In this document: in pieces, positions 1 through 9,417 of the stretch
Numbering within the stretch: position 1 is the stretch's first letter
Layout of the letters: every line of letters starts with the position of its first letter
Assembly (NCBI GenBank): GCA_019359675.1
Contig: JAHHGX010000018.1
Coordinates: 1 to 64,000 of the forward strand
Reading direction: 5' to 3'
Length of the DNA: 64,000 nt
Source of the DNA: Calothrix sp. FI2-JRJ7
GTDB lineage: Bacteria; Cyanobacteriota; Cyanobacteriia; Cyanobacteriales; Nostocaceae
The notes under the pieces: model-generated
Told to the model about the DNA's origin: nothing
The model's input: the letters and a program-made list of their open reading frames with translations, nothing else
Databases searched by the model: none
Made by a program: the position numbers and the translations under genes

Positions 1-190
1 ACTTGTTACTTGGCTTTCAAACTATTATTTTTTCTCGGTTCGGTTGTTTGCGGCTTCTTTCTCGCCGCCGACTTATTTAAGATAACGAGTCTACAAGAGA
101 ATGTCAAGCCTTTTTGGAAAAAATTTTGAAAAAATTTTTAGGCACCCACTCCAACAGCCAGAAACCGCCTTACACAAATAGTTTCCACTG

Positions 191-1130
191 CTAGTAAACA
201 TCATCTATAATATACGAGAATATAAAACTAACAATTTTTTGTGTGCCCTTATGTAACTGCGGCACCTGTTCAGCAGGTCGTAATATAGGAGTCGCTGTTG
301 CAGCAGAGTCTTTTGGGTTAGGGTCGTAAGTCTCAATAATGACGGAACGTGTTACCTGTTGCCCTGTGGAGTTAGTAACGTGCAACATCAACGTCATAGT
401 ACTAAGCTTTGGGTCAAGATTAAATTTCATTAAGCCCTTGGGAAGTACATTTCCAGGCACCGACAATAACTGCACCTGAGAACCCTCACTCGCATCTGTA
501 TTGCAAGACAATATTATAAAATCGTTTTCATCAGTAATTTTTCTTGTTTACCTGGTTTAGCTTTGACTTTATCTTTACTATCAGGTTTATCTGGTTGCGT
601 ACTTATAGGGATAAGATACTTTGTCTCCGCAGGTTTCCCGTTAATTTTAAAATCTAAAATTTGAGGAGGACGAAGTAAAATTTTGATGGGTTCACTTAAC
701 TTTGGCTCAATTTTTTGAAGATCCTCACCTTTAGGTACAACAGTTATCTCAAATAGATAATCAGCAGGCTTTCTAATTCCTGTTCTGACTTTTTTACATA
801 CCAACTCGGCTTCTAGTTTACAGTACGCCTTCAACTCAGCAAGAATACCATCACTAAAATCATAAGTCCTTATTGGACTTAATACCAAACCATTAGGCGC
901 CGCTTTACCTACAATCTGCAACTTTTTAAGCTACTGGGGATTTATAACCAGCAAACTAATTTCGCGATGAATACTGCCTAAATCGGTTAGTCCAACCTGA
1001 TACAACGCAGATTTATGGAGTACTTGACCAATAAGAGTTCGCAGTCCTGATTGGAGTAAACTTTGCTTCGTTATAACACCACCTTCGCCTGGATTTAAAT
1101 TCAAAATATCCGGTTGAACTACTATTATTC
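191..1130 (-). pseudogene. Decayed gene for an unrecognised, probably secreted or Ig-like protein
   Basis: Read on the minus strand from about 1130 to 191, one protein can be followed through two breaks. It begins without a start codon (an in-frame TGA lies just upstream). It meets an in-frame TAG near 940, right after the residues INPQ, and reading continues unbroken beyond it with LKKLQIVGKAAPNG. A frameshift then lies near 511-516, where the frame ending KLLMKTIL stops and the adjacent frame resumes with DASEGSQVQLLSVPG. The two halves contain short stretches such as PPQILDFKINGKP and STMTLMLHVTNSTGQQ that look like beta-sandwich (Ig-like) modules. The end is Pro/Thr/Ala-rich. I do not recognise the family. 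The three lesions (lost start, nonsense, frameshift) make a functional product unlikely. Confidence 0.55.
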
Positions 1131-1192
1131 AAAGTGATGCTGACAATGTGGCGCCTTTATTTGGGTTGAGATTGTTAGTGGCGCCACGCACC

Positions 1193-2032
1193 CTACAATT
1201 TACCTGTGAAGACTCTTTCGGCTGGTCCTGCCATATAAACTCGTTGGTCTATATTTGACCATTCAATTTCTAATAGTCCTCCAGGAAGTTCGACGGTGGC
1301 TATACGGTCACATTTTCCTGTTAGTACACCTGCTACTAATGATGCACAGGCGCCTGTCCCGCAAGCTAATGTTATACCTGCTCCGCGTTCCCATACTCGC
1401 ATTTTCACGTAGTCTCGACGCACTACTTGGATAAATTCGGTGTTGGTTCGTTGTGGAAAAGCTGGATGATGCTCAAATTTGGGGCCAATTTCTTCGAGAT
1501 TAATTGCTGCGACATCTTCAACGAAGGTAACACAGTGCGGGTTGCCCATGCTAACACAGGTAACTTCCCAGCTTTTACCGTTGACTTCAATTGGATGTTC
1601 GACAACTTTTTGGTCAGGAGGACATAGTGTTGTGGGAATTTCTCCTGCTAGTAAGCGAGGTTCACCCATATCTACTTTAACTTGACCGTCAGGCATTAGT
1701 TGAGGTGTAATTGTGCCTGCGAGTGTATGAATAAGATATTTGTCGCTTGTGCGTGATGTCGCTTCTAAGTCAGCTAGAAATGCTGCCATACAACGGATAC
1801 CGTTGCCACACATTTCTGGTTCTGAGCCATCAGAGTTAAATATCCGCATTGTGTAGTCGGTACCGTTTTGACCTGGCATGGCAAAAATTACACCATCGGC
1901 GCCGATTCCAAAATGACGGTCGCACAATTCAATCGCTTGGTGTGGAGTGATTGCTGGGGTTAAGGTTGAGCGATTATCAACCAGGATAAAGTCGTTACCT
2001 AAACCGTGATACTTAGTAAATTCTATTGCCAT
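1193..2032 (-). CDS. dapF: Diaminopimelate epimerase
   Basis: The product interconverts LL- and meso-diaminopimelate in the cytoplasm, the penultimate step to lysine and the source of the peptidoglycan cross-linking residue. At 279 residues it has the normal family length. The two halves of the pseudo-symmetric DapF fold each carry their catalytic cysteine motif: MCGNGIRC near residue 75 and ACGTGACAS near residue 225. The N-terminus [17 protein letters not shown] is the standard DapF opening and fixes the ATG at 2032. The gene is divergent from hfq with 56 bp between the two start codons. A dapF-hfq neighbourhood is also known in Synechocystis. Nothing is odd in the frame. Confidence 0.97.
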   Translation of the reverse strand: MAIEFTKYHGLGNDFILVDNRSTLTPAITPHQAIELCDRHFGIGADGVIFAMPGQNGTDYTMRIFNSDGSEPEMCGNGIRCMAAFLADLEATSRTSDKYLIHTLAGTITPQLMPDGQVKVDMGEPRLLAGEIPTTLCPPDQKVVEHPIEVNGKSWEVTCVSMGNPHCVTFVEDVAAINLEEIGPKFEHHPAFPQRTNTEFIQVVRRDYVKMRVWERGAGITLACGTGACASLVAGVLTGKCDRIATVELPGGLLEIEWSNIDQRVYMAGPAERVFTGKL

Positions 2033-2088
2033 TTACCCTCTAGATGAATTATTAAGGATGAAAGTTTATTACTTTATCTTTACTCAAA

Positions 2089-2301
2089 ATGCTTACAGAA
2101 TTCGATACCTCTTTACCAAGTGTTCGTCAAGTCCAAAACTTGATTAAGGAAACCTCGCAAGTCGAAATAAAGCTGTCAACAAAAGATATTATCAGTGGCA
2201 AAATATTATGGCAAGACTTGCAATGCATGTTAATCGAGGATAGCAGTGGTCAAAAAATTACTATTTGGAAGCAAGCTCTCGTTTATATGAAACCACTGTA
2301 A
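2089..2301 (+). CDS. hfq: Cyanobacterial Hfq (Sm-like protein)
   Basis: This 70-residue protein has the N-terminal signature of cyanobacterial Hfq (EFDTSLPSVRQVQNLIK), followed by the Sm1 part (QVEIKLSTKDIISGKILWQD) and an Sm2-like end (KITIWKQALVYMKPL). Cyanobacterial Hfq lacks the RNA-binding residues of the enterobacterial protein. In Synechocystis it acts at the type IV pilus base by binding the PilB1 ATPase, supporting motility and DNA uptake. Its place beside dapF supports the call. The ATG at 2089 is the only start that keeps the family N-terminus. The degree of conservation with Proteobacteria is low, but the cyanobacterial form is easy to recognise. Confidence 0.9.
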   Translation: MLTEFDTSLPSVRQVQNLIKETSQVEIKLSTKDIISGKILWQDLQCMLIEDSSGQKITIWKQALVYMKPL

Positions 2302-2339
2302 ATCGACAATTTTTTTAAAGTGTTTTTTGTAACAAACGT

Positions 2340-2510
2340 GATTTATATCTCTTGCCTCCGTGCCCTCTGCTCCTCTGTGGTAAAATAATATTCTTTTTTA
2401 CCACGGAGACACAGAATCCACAGAGAGAAGAGTCAAGAGAGTTATGAGAAGCGCGCTTAGTCCGCAAAATTTTCCTAGCACAGGCCAAAAGCCTGTGCTA
2501 CGCGAACCCG
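2340..2510. repeat. Intergenic repeats between hfq and the antiporter
   Basis: Two inverted structures lie between the convergent genes. At about 2352-2430 complementary 'CCTCTGTGG / CCACGGAG' type segments flank an AT-rich centre. At 2477-2499 AGCACAGGC pairs perfectly with GCCTGTGCT around a 5-nt loop. Such segments are typical dispersed repeats of filamentous cyanobacteria. The second could also act as a bidirectional terminator, though no T-run follows it on either strand. Confidence 0.5.
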
Positions 2511-2538
2511 TTACTCTTTTAAATTATCGAGTGGTAGA

Positions 2539-4854
2539 TTATTGTTTCAAGTTTTCGACTTCACCTGCTTTTACAACGGGGATAGGTAGAGGTATTATTA
2601 TATTGGACGGCGCCAGTAGTTGCTCGAGCTGCTGTAGCGCTGTTAAACTACCACATAGTAATAGCTGGTCACGCGCTTGTAACTCTGTGTGTCCGTCGGG
2701 AATACGAATAAATCGACCATCACGACGCATTGCTTGCACTTGCACCCCAAAGGTTGTTTGAAATTCTATTTTTTCAAGTGTTTTACCAATTAATTTACAC
2801 TCGCTACTGACAAATATCCATTGACATGCACTACTTTGATTGGGAATTGTTGCTTGTCCTCTGGCAAATTCGTCTAAAGCTGCAAATTCGCTATCTTGAC
2901 CAACTAGTAACAGCTTATCGCCTTCCTCTAATTTAGTTTTACCGTCAGGATAATCGATTTCTTTACCGCTTGCACGCTCGATAGCCATTAAACTAACTCC
3001 CGTTAGGTAACGCATATCTGCTTGTTCTAATGTCATCCCTATTAAAGGTGAACCCGAAGGAAGAGGGTACCAGCGACGATTTAAATCTTGTGTAGCTTCC
3101 CTTATGCTGCGTCTGGACTCCGACTCGGTTTCCTCTGGACGCAAATCTAAATAATGACGGTCGCGAATTTCTTTCATTTCGCGCTGAATAACTATTGGTG
3201 ATAATCCTACGTCGGTTAATAAATGTGTTGCCATCTGCAAGCTGGCTTCAAATTCGGGCTGTACTACCTCACGGGCGCCTAATTGGTAAAATGCCTCAAT
3301 ATTCTTATTATTGTTAGCGCGTACAACTATATCTAGATCAGGCGATAATTCTAATGCCCGTTTTAGAGACAACCTACTACTCATTGGGTCGGGAAGCGCA
3401 ACTGCCATTCCTCTAGCAGCATTTACTCCTGCTGTTTCTAACACATGTAAACTAGCACAATTGCCGTATACATACGGTAATTTTGCTTCACGTAACTGCT
3501 GGATTCGGCTTTCTGACTGGTCTATTACAACTAACGGTAAATCATGCATTTGTAATAATTTAACCAGGTTTTTACCTACACGCCCAAAACCACAAACTAC
3601 TATATGGTCTTTGTAAGGTAAATGTTCCGAAACCTCAATTGGACCAACTTCACCACTAATATATGGCATCAACCAAGGTATTGACTCTATCCAATCAAAT
3701 ACAATCGGCACTAATCGTAGTAAAAACGGTGTAATAATTAGCGTGACTGCTGTTGTACCTAAAATTAACGAATAAATGCGACGCGACACTAAACCTAAAA
3801 TTTGACCCTTACTAGCAAGCACAAATGAAAATTCCCCAATTTGCGCTAATCCAACACCTGCAATTATTGCCGTCTTTAATGGATAGCGAAATAGTTTAAC
3901 GATTGGTGTAATAATGGAAAACTTGCCTATCAGTACTAAAGCAACTAGTCCTAATATTAATTCCAGGTTGTTCCATAAAAACAGGGGGTCAATTAACATC
4001 CCGATGGAAACAAAAAATAAGCTCGCGAAAATATCCCGCAAGGGTTCCACGTATGTTAACGTTTGGTCAGCATATTCAACTTCTGATATCATCAACCCTG
4101 CAACAAAGGCGCCCATTTCAATCGAAAGTCCCAAATATTCGGTTAATATGGCAATACCTAAACACAGCGCCACCACACCTAATAAAAATAATTCCTTACT
4201 TTCAGTGCGCGCAAGTAACCTTAATAATGATGGTATTACGAATTTTCCCACAGCAACGGCGCCTGCTGCAAACAACCCAATTTTAACCATCGCCATTAAT
4301 ATAGCTATTCCAATTAATTCGGGTGGTTTATCAAGAGCAGGTAACACGGCTAACATTAAACCTAGCGCCAAATCTTGCACAACTAATATACCCAACAGAA
4401 CTTGTCCGTGGGCTGTCTCAGTTTCATTACGTTCCATCAAACATTTGAGTACAACTGCTGTCGAAGACAAAGACAAAATTGAACCCAAGAATACACCCTT
4501 CGCTGGCAAAGTTCCCCAAAAGCCAGAAAATCCACACACCACAACCGTAACTGCTATTGTTAAAAGTATCTGGGCAGCACCTCCCCCAAGTGCAATACCC
4601 TGTACCTTCTTGAGTTCTGCAAACGAAAACTCAACTCCCAGCGCAAATAACAAAAACGCTACACCAAACTGCGCCAATGTCTCGACTTGAATTAATTCTT
4701 TTATTAGCCCTAGTCCAGTGGGACCTACAATCATCCCGCCAATAAGGTATCCCAGCAATACAGGCTGTCGCAACAATGCAGCGAATAAACCACCACACGC
4801 AGCAACAGCGAGAACTGAAACCAAATCAATTATTAATCTGAAATCTTCTTGCAC
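2539..4854 (-). CDS. CPA2-family cation:proton antiporter with RCK (TrkA) domains
   Basis: An inner-membrane monovalent cation/proton exchanger of the KefB/KefC/NapA type. About twelve hydrophobic segments fill residues 1-400, including GYLIGGMIVGP and the discontinuous-helix motif LSLSSTAVVLK. Then comes a TrkA-N/RCK nucleotide-binding domain (DHIVVCGFGRVGKNLVKLL, Gly-rich loop) and two TrkA-C-like ligand domains (around residues 590-660 and 690-760 of the longer form). RCK domains bind NAD(H) or small nucleotides, in some proteins c-di-AMP. An upstream TTG at 4896 would add 14 residues. I prefer the GTG at 4854 because the sequence that follows (QEDFRLIIDLVSVLAVAACGG) is where the family similarity begins. 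The substrate (K+ or Na+) cannot be read from sequence. Confidence 0.9.
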   Translation of the reverse strand: MQEDFRLIIDLVSVLAVAACGGLFAALLRQPVLLGYLIGGMIVGPTGLGLIKELIQVETLAQFGVAFLLFALGVEFSFAELKKVQGIALGGGAAQILLTIAVTVVVCGFSGFWGTLPAKGVFLGSILSLSSTAVVLKCLMERNETETAHGQVLLGILVVQDLALGLMLAVLPALDKPPELIGIAILMAMVKIGLFAAGAVAVGKFVIPSLLRLLARTESKELFLLGVVALCLGIAILTEYLGLSIEMGAFVAGLMISEVEYADQTLTYVEPLRDIFASLFFVSIGMLIDPLFLWNNLELILGLVALVLIGKFSIITPIVKLFRYPLKTAIIAGVGLAQIGEFSFVLASKGQILGLVSRRIYSLILGTTAVTLIITPFLLRLVPIVFDWIESIPWLMPYISGEVGPIEVSEHLPYKDHIVVCGFGRVGKNLVKLLQMHDLPLVVIDQSESRIQQLREAKLPYVYGNCASLHVLETAGVNAARGMAVALPDPMSSRLSLKRALELSPDLDIVVRANNNKNIEAFYQLGAREVVQPEFEASLQMATHLLTDVGLSPIVIQREMKEIRDRHYLDLRPEETESESRRSIREATQDLNRRWYPLPSGSPLIGMTLEQADMRYLTGVSLMAIERASGKEIDYPDGKTKLEEGDKLLLVGQDSEFAALDEFARGQATIPNQSSACQWIFVSSECKLIGKTLEKIEFQTTFGVQVQAMRRDGRFIRIPDGHTELQARDQLLLCGSLTALQQLEQLLAPSNIIIPLPIPVVKAGEVENLKQ

Positions 4855-4999
4855 AGTTTTTAACGAATTATTAAGACTATTAGTCTCAGCATACAAAGTT
4901 TTATATATCTATGGAACAACCGAAGCTACAATTTAGACAATCTTGATTAAGAAACGTTCAGCAAAGCAAGGTTTATTAGCAATTGTACTATACCAACTA

Positions 5000-5470
5000 C
5001 TAATTTACAGTTACAAAGGTAGCTATATCACATAAAGCTTTCCAAGTTTGGTTTCCGATAACACCATCAACGGTTAAACGGCGGGTACGCTGTACATTTT
5101 TAATGGCAGTTTCTGTACCTGCACCAAAATCACCATCCACAGCCCCACCATATAACCCATTATCTTTCAACACTTCTTGTACCATTGCCACTAGTTCATG
5201 TTTAGTGCCGCGACGTAGTACTGGTTTATTTACAGGAGCTTTGGCATATAGTGACTTCCAAAGCATTTCGTCAGCAATACCTGTTTGCTTGAGGAAAAAT
5301 TGGTATTGTGCTGTTTCCACTGCGTGTTCGGTTTCAGAGTCAAATATACCATTAACTGGAAAACGGTCTGGGCCAGGAAGTCTTGGCATTAACAACCGCT
5401 GTAACTCTTCTACTTTGGTGCCTTCTGAACCAAGTTGCAGTATAGGATATGAGTTAGTTTGTGCTGGCAT
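5000..5470 (-). CDS. Peptidoglycan-binding protein with two PG_binding_1 domains
   Basis: 156 residues made almost wholly of two PG_binding_1 modules. The first (about 8-70) has the pattern LQLGSEGTKVEELQRLL ... FPVNGIFDSETEHAV. The second (about 80-150) has RRGTKHELVAMVQEVLKDNG ... VDGDFGAGTETAIKNVQ and the closing DGVIGNQTWKAL. No signal peptide or catalytic domain is visible, so how it meets the cell wall is unclear. It may act with an unlinked hydrolase or be exported without a classical signal. The ATG at 5470 gives the full first module. The gene follows the antiporter on the same strand with a 100-bp gap and may be transcribed separately. Confidence 0.85.
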   Translation of the reverse strand: MPAQTNSYPILQLGSEGTKVEELQRLLMPRLPGPDRFPVNGIFDSETEHAVETAQYQFFLKQTGIADEMLWKSLYAKAPVNKPVLRRGTKHELVAMVQEVLKDNGLYGGAVDGDFGAGTETAIKNVQRTRRLTVDGVIGNQTWKALCDIATFVTVN

Positions 5471-5712
5471 AGTATTTACCTCTGTGGACTACTAATTACT
5501 ACACCACTGTTTTTTGAGTCTGTTCCGGAAGTTTAGGTGATATTACGCTTATTGTTTTACCCGCTAAGAATATGACGCAATTTGTCGCGCTGTTAGTTTC
5601 TTTGATTATTGAAGTTCCAATTATTTTATTTTTGCTTTTGTTGTGTTGGCTGAAGGTGTTTTGTATGGATCAGTTTTAAAGTTACATCTGCTGTAAAAAA
5701 ATATAGCAAAAA

Positions 5713-6324
5713 CTAATGTTTAAGTATATGATACATTAAACATTCAACCATACGGTGAGTTTCCATTGGAAAAATTTCCTTCCCGTGGAGTATTTCTTGA
5801 GTCATCATGAAATGCACCATTGAGCCAATCATCATTCTTACTGTTGCTTCGGCATCAGGTATATTTAACTCTGGGTGTTTATTTAGGTACTCACAAATAA
5901 TTTTAAGTGGTGGTGTCATAATATCGTGAATCCAAGCTTTGGCTAATTCGGGAAAACGTCCAGATTCTCCTATTAATATCCGAACGAAGGCTTGATGCTC
6001 TTTATCACTTATCATTCCATGTAGTGCGGTTGTAATTAAATGTCGTAATACAACTTCCGGTTCTCCTTCAAGTGGGAGCTTATCGAATAAATTCTCAAAT
6101 TTTTTATGCGCGGATTGCTGAATTAAAGCTTTAAATAATCTTTCTTTATCGTGAAAATGGCTATATACTGTCGCTTTAGACACCCCCGCACGCGCCGCAA
6201 CTCTATCCATACTTGTGCCTGCATACCCATGTGCAAGAAACTCTTGCATAGCGCCAGTTAAGATTTTTTCTATTTTTTCTACAGTCGTCTCACGCTCAAT
6301 TTCTCTCGTTTTTATACGTGCCAT
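5713..6324 (-). CDS. TetR/AcrR-family transcriptional regulator, divergent from the DevBCA-type exporter
   Basis: 203 residues. The N-terminal helix-turn-helix is clear (ILTGAMQEFLAHGYAGTSMD then VAARAGVSKATVYSHFHDKE, residues 20-60). The C-terminal part fits the AefR-like TetR_C group (MMIGSMVHFMMTQEI). TetR repressors bind palindromic operators and release them when a ligand binds the C-terminal domain. The gene faces away from an exporter operon that starts 488 bp further on. Two palindromes sit just before that operon (6744-6758 and 6775-6789), so local repression of the pump is the natural inference. The ligand is unknown. The start at 6324 is the first ATG and gives a basic N-terminal arm. 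Confidence 0.9.
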   Translation of the reverse strand: MARIKTREIERETTVEKIEKILTGAMQEFLAHGYAGTSMDRVAARAGVSKATVYSHFHDKERLFKALIQQSAHKKFENLFDKLPLEGEPEVVLRHLITTALHGMISDKEHQAFVRILIGESGRFPELAKAWIHDIMTPPLKIICEYLNKHPELNIPDAEATVRMMIGSMVHFMMTQEILHGKEIFPMETHRMVECLMYHILKH

Positions 6325-6743
6325 TACTAATACGTTCCGTTTTATATATTAATCAACACATTATCACTTCAAAAATTAGCTATACATTTACCCACAATTA
6401 ATTATTGAATTTTGTTAGTGTATTTTTGGTTTTTGCTATAACTATCAGAAAATTACATTTTGTAAAAAAATAGCGATTGGTTAAAAGTGTGTTCAGATGT
6501 AAGCGCTACACAAGACTCATTAGTAAATCTTATACTTAGAACGGTTAAATAGTAATTAAACGACCGTATTTTAAGTAACAACGTGTGTTTAAATTAACAA
6601 CAGTTATTTAGATTTAACACGAAATAATTAGCGCTACCGGAAAAATACAACAGATAAATTACCGTTTTATTGGTTAACATGAACTATTTTTATATACCAA
6701 AGTAAAGTTACGAAATATAAGAACTTCTGATTTATTCATCTGA
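6325..6743. other. Intergenic region between the TetR gene and the exporter operon
   Basis: A long AT-rich divergent region with no coding potential that I can see. It probably holds the promoters of both the TetR gene and the exporter. Apart from the operator-like palindromes near 6744-6789 (listed separately) I see no repeat or RNA gene. Confidence 0.5.
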
Positions 6744-6758
6744 ACTAGTCGGTTTAGT
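6744..6758. promoter_or_regulatory. Upstream operator-like site, probably for the TetR protein
   Basis: The 15-mer ACTAGTCGGTTTAGT differs at two positions from the perfect palindrome 31 bp downstream. Centre-to-centre spacing is 31 bp, about three helical turns, which would put two repressor dimers on the same face. AT-rich -10-like sequence (TATATTATAA) lies between the two sites. Confidence 0.5.
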
Positions 6759-6774
6759 TTAGCTATATTATAAG

Positions 6775-6789
6775 ACTAAACGGTTTAGT
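6775..6789. promoter_or_regulatory. Perfect 7-1-7 palindrome before the exporter operon, candidate TetR operator
   Basis: ACTAAAC-G-GTTTAGT is a perfect inverted repeat with 7-bp arms and a 1-bp centre, 23 bp upstream of the first exporter gene. Size and symmetry fit a TetR-family operator. Together with the degenerate copy at 6744-6758 it brackets the likely core promoter. Binding itself is inferred. Confidence 0.6.
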
Positions 6790-6812
6790 ATATACAACCA
6801 CAGGGCGGTTCT

Positions 6813-8210
6813 ATGGTGCAAAACCACAAGCTCGAATCACCTCAACCCAGGCGCCCATTAATTATTAAGTTGATTATTGGTGCCTTAATTGCTGGGGGTA
6901 TTGGAATTTTTATAACTAATCGGGTTCGGGAAGCGTCGGCTCCAAAACCTGTTGCAGTGGCGGCACCCCAAGTAACTACGGTTACAGCGTTAGGAAGACT
7001 TGAGCCTCAAGGTGAGGTCATAAAGTTAACGGCGCCAACATCGAATCAAGGTACCAGGGTTGAGCAATTATTAGTCAAAGAGGGAGATGTCATTCGAGCA
7101 GGACAGACTATAGCGGTGATGGAAAACCGCGACCGTCTATTAGCGTCGATGCGAGAAGCAGAAAAAAAAGTTGCTGTCGCCAGGGCACAATTAGGACAGG
7201 TAAGAGCAGGCGCCAAACAAGGAGAATTAACGGCACGAGGTGCAGAAATTAATCGCTTACAAGCGGAATTAACAGGAGATATTAGAACACAACAAGCAAC
7301 AATTGCCAGACTTGAAGCCCAATTAAAAGGAGACTCAGCAACACAGCAAGCCACAATAGACCGTTTAGAAGCAGAATTAACTGGACAAAGACAAGCTCTA
7401 AGAGCAACAGTCGCGCGCATCGCAGCAGAAAGACGCAATGCTACTGCTGATGTGCAACGCTATGAAAGTTTATATAAAGAAGGTGTTATATCTAGTCAAG
7501 AGGTAGATAGACGTAGGTTAAGTGCCGAAACGTCAACTCAACAGTTATTAGAAAGTCAAGCAACCTTAAATCGTACAATTGCAACATTAGAGCAACAAAT
7601 AAAAGAAGCAGTAGCAAACCGCGATAAAACCATAGCCACACAGCAACAACAAATTAACGAAGCGAAAGCAACTCGCGATAAAACTGTAGCAAGTACACAG
7701 CAGCAAATTAACGAAGCGAAGGGTACTCTGGCACAAACTGCGGAAATACGACCAACTGATGTTACTGCTGCTCAAGCTGAAATTGAAAGTGCAGTAGCAA
7801 CCGTTGAACGCATTCGTGCTGAACTCGCTTTGGCTTATATTCGGGCGCCTAAAAACGGCAGAATTTTAAAGATAAATACGCGCGCGGGTGAAACCGTAGG
7901 AAGCGAGGGAGTAGTGGACTTTGGCGAAACGAATCAAATGTACGCCGTTGCTGAAGTTTATCAAAGTGACATTAATAAAATACGCAAAGGACAAAAAGTT
8001 CAAGTTAGTAGCGACTCGTTACCCCAAAAGTTAGAAGGAATTGTTGACTGGGTAGGGTATCAAGTTCAACGTCAAAACATAATTAACGCTGACCCATCCA
8101 GCAATATTGACTCCCGCATTATTGAAGTGCATGTCAAACTCGATGATGTGTCGAGCTTACAAGCAGCAAGATTTACAAATTTGCAAGTGCAAACAGTAAT
8201 TCAATTGTAA
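6813..8210 (+). CDS. devB: DevB-family ABC exporter membrane fusion protein (HlyD type)
   Basis: Periplasmic adaptor of a tripartite exporter, linking the DevC/DevA inner-membrane pump to a TolC-type channel. One N-terminal membrane helix (residues 18-38) is followed by the first half of a lipoyl/barrel-sandwich domain (LEPQGEVIKLTAP). A long alpha-helical hairpin (about 110-330) is rich in Gln, Glu and Ala and contains near-repeats such as QAELTGDIRTQQATIARLEA and TIATQQQQINEAK. Then come the second lipoyl half (LALAYIRAPKNGRILKINTR) and a beta-barrel C-terminus. Founding DevB of Anabaena exports heterocyst glycolipids. Several paralogues exist per genome, so this one's cargo is unknown. It lies first in a devB-devC-devA operon under a divergent TetR gene. 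Confidence 0.9.
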   Translation: MVQNHKLESPQPRRPLIIKLIIGALIAGGIGIFITNRVREASAPKPVAVAAPQVTTVTALGRLEPQGEVIKLTAPTSNQGTRVEQLLVKEGDVIRAGQTIAVMENRDRLLASMREAEKKVAVARAQLGQVRAGAKQGELTARGAEINRLQAELTGDIRTQQATIARLEAQLKGDSATQQATIDRLEAELTGQRQALRATVARIAAERRNATADVQRYESLYKEGVISSQEVDRRRLSAETSTQQLLESQATLNRTIATLEQQIKEAVANRDKTIATQQQQINEAKATRDKTVASTQQQINEAKGTLAQTAEIRPTDVTAAQAEIESAVATVERIRAELALAYIRAPKNGRILKINTRAGETVGSEGVVDFGETNQMYAVAEVYQSDINKIRKGQKVQVSSDSLPQKLEGIVDWVGYQVQRQNIINADPSSNIDSRIIEVHVKLDDVSSLQAARFTNLQVQTVIQL

Positions 8211-8239
8211 TAAAAATTTTTAATGATTTAAAATCTAAC

Positions 8240-9406
8240 ATGTTTCAAGAATTACAGCGTCGCACTCCACTGGGTTGGTTACAACTGACTCACGAAAAAG
8301 GTAGGTTTTTAGTAGCATTGGCAGGTATTGCTTTTGCCGATGTACTAATGTTTATGCAGCTTGGGTTTCAGTCAGCGTTGTTTGATAGTAATACTCGGTT
8401 ACACCGTAGTATGCAGGCTGATATTTTTTTAATTAGTCCCCAAGCACGTAATTTGGCTAATATGTCCTCGTTTACTCGTAGGCGCCTTTTTCAAGCGATG
8501 GATGTACCTGGGGTAAAATCAGCAGACCCAATGTATGTTAATTTTCTAGATTGGAAAAATCCTCAAACGGGTAAAAAAGCTACGGTACTTGTGGCAGGTT
8601 TTCAGCCAGATAAGTCAACTTTTGATTTACCCGAAGTTACAAGCCAACTTAGCAAAATGAAGTTACCTGATACTGTTTTATTTGACCGTGCCGGACGTGG
8701 TGACTATGCCGAAATGATATCAACAGTTGACGCTGGTAAATCTGTTAGTGCAGAAATTGATAGACGTACAGTTAAAGTTAGTGGGCTGTTCAAAGTCGGC
8801 GCCTCATTTATTGCCGATACGACTTTGATGACCAGTGACCAAAATTTCTTGAGATTATTTCCCCGCCGTGATGCTGGTAGTGTGAGTTTGGGGTTATTAC
8901 AGTTACAGCCAGGTACAGACTCAGTATTAATTGCCAAGCAACTACGTTCTTACTTAGGTAATGATGTTCGAGTTTTAACAAAAGAAGAATTTATTACGTT
9001 TGAAAAAGAATATTGGCAAACAAATACCGCCATAGGTTTTATATTTAGCCTTGGGGTGGGAATGGGATTTTTGGTCGGTGTGATTATTGTTTATCAGGTG
9101 CTTTCCACTGACGTTAATGCTCATATGAAAGAGTATGCGACTTTCAAAGCAATGGGGTATCGAAATTCGTATTTATTAAGTGTGGTATTTGAAGAGGCAA
9201 TCATTTTAGCTATATTAGGGTTTTTACCAGGTGTGACTGTATCATTTGGGCTATACGCAATGACTCGTAATGCAACAAATTTACCAGTTATAATGACTAT
9301 GGCGCGAGCAATTCAGGTGCAAGTTATGACAATTATTATGTGTATGATTTCTGGCGCCATTGCTACACGTAAAGTTCAATCCGCTGACCCAGCCGATATG
9401 TTTTAA
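8240..9406 (+). CDS. devC: DevC-family ABC exporter permease
   Basis: 388-residue inner-membrane subunit of the MacB/FtsX-like type. A first membrane segment (residues 25-45) is followed by a periplasmic domain of about 200 residues. Three membrane segments near the C-terminus follow (around 270-290, 315-340 and 350-375). The opening LGWLQLTHEKGRFLVALAGI is characteristic of DevC proteins. It starts 29 bp after devB and ends 11 bp before devA, so the three form an operon. MacB-like pumps do not carry substrate across the inner membrane. They use ATP to drive periplasmic or membrane-embedded cargo through the outer channel. Confidence 0.9.
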   Translation: MFQELQRRTPLGWLQLTHEKGRFLVALAGIAFADVLMFMQLGFQSALFDSNTRLHRSMQADIFLISPQARNLANMSSFTRRRLFQAMDVPGVKSADPMYVNFLDWKNPQTGKKATVLVAGFQPDKSTFDLPEVTSQLSKMKLPDTVLFDRAGRGDYAEMISTVDAGKSVSAEIDRRTVKVSGLFKVGASFIADTTLMTSDQNFLRLFPRRDAGSVSLGLLQLQPGTDSVLIAKQLRSYLGNDVRVLTKEEFITFEKEYWQTNTAIGFIFSLGVGMGFLVGVIIVYQVLSTDVNAHMKEYATFKAMGYRNSYLLSVVFEEAIILAILGFLPGVTVSFGLYAMTRNATNLPVIMTMARAIQVQVMTIIMCMISGAIATRKVQSADPADMF

Positions 9407-9417
9407 AGAGAGAAAAT

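Noticed and set aside
1-190. Possible RNA or regulatory element at the left end
   Set aside because: A Cys/Gly-like TCTCGCCGCCGACTT block and AAAAATTTT runs are visible, but I could not tie them to any known RNA family or terminator.
2444-2761. 105-codon frame on the plus strand
   Set aside because: Lies mostly on the antisense strand of the antiporter gene and begins in a repeat; the antiporter frame is clearly the real one.
3914-4690. 258-codon plus-strand frame opposite the antiporter
   Set aside because: Antisense shadow of a long membrane protein gene; the peptide is rich in Asn, Thr, Pro and Lys as expected for complement of hydrophobic codons.
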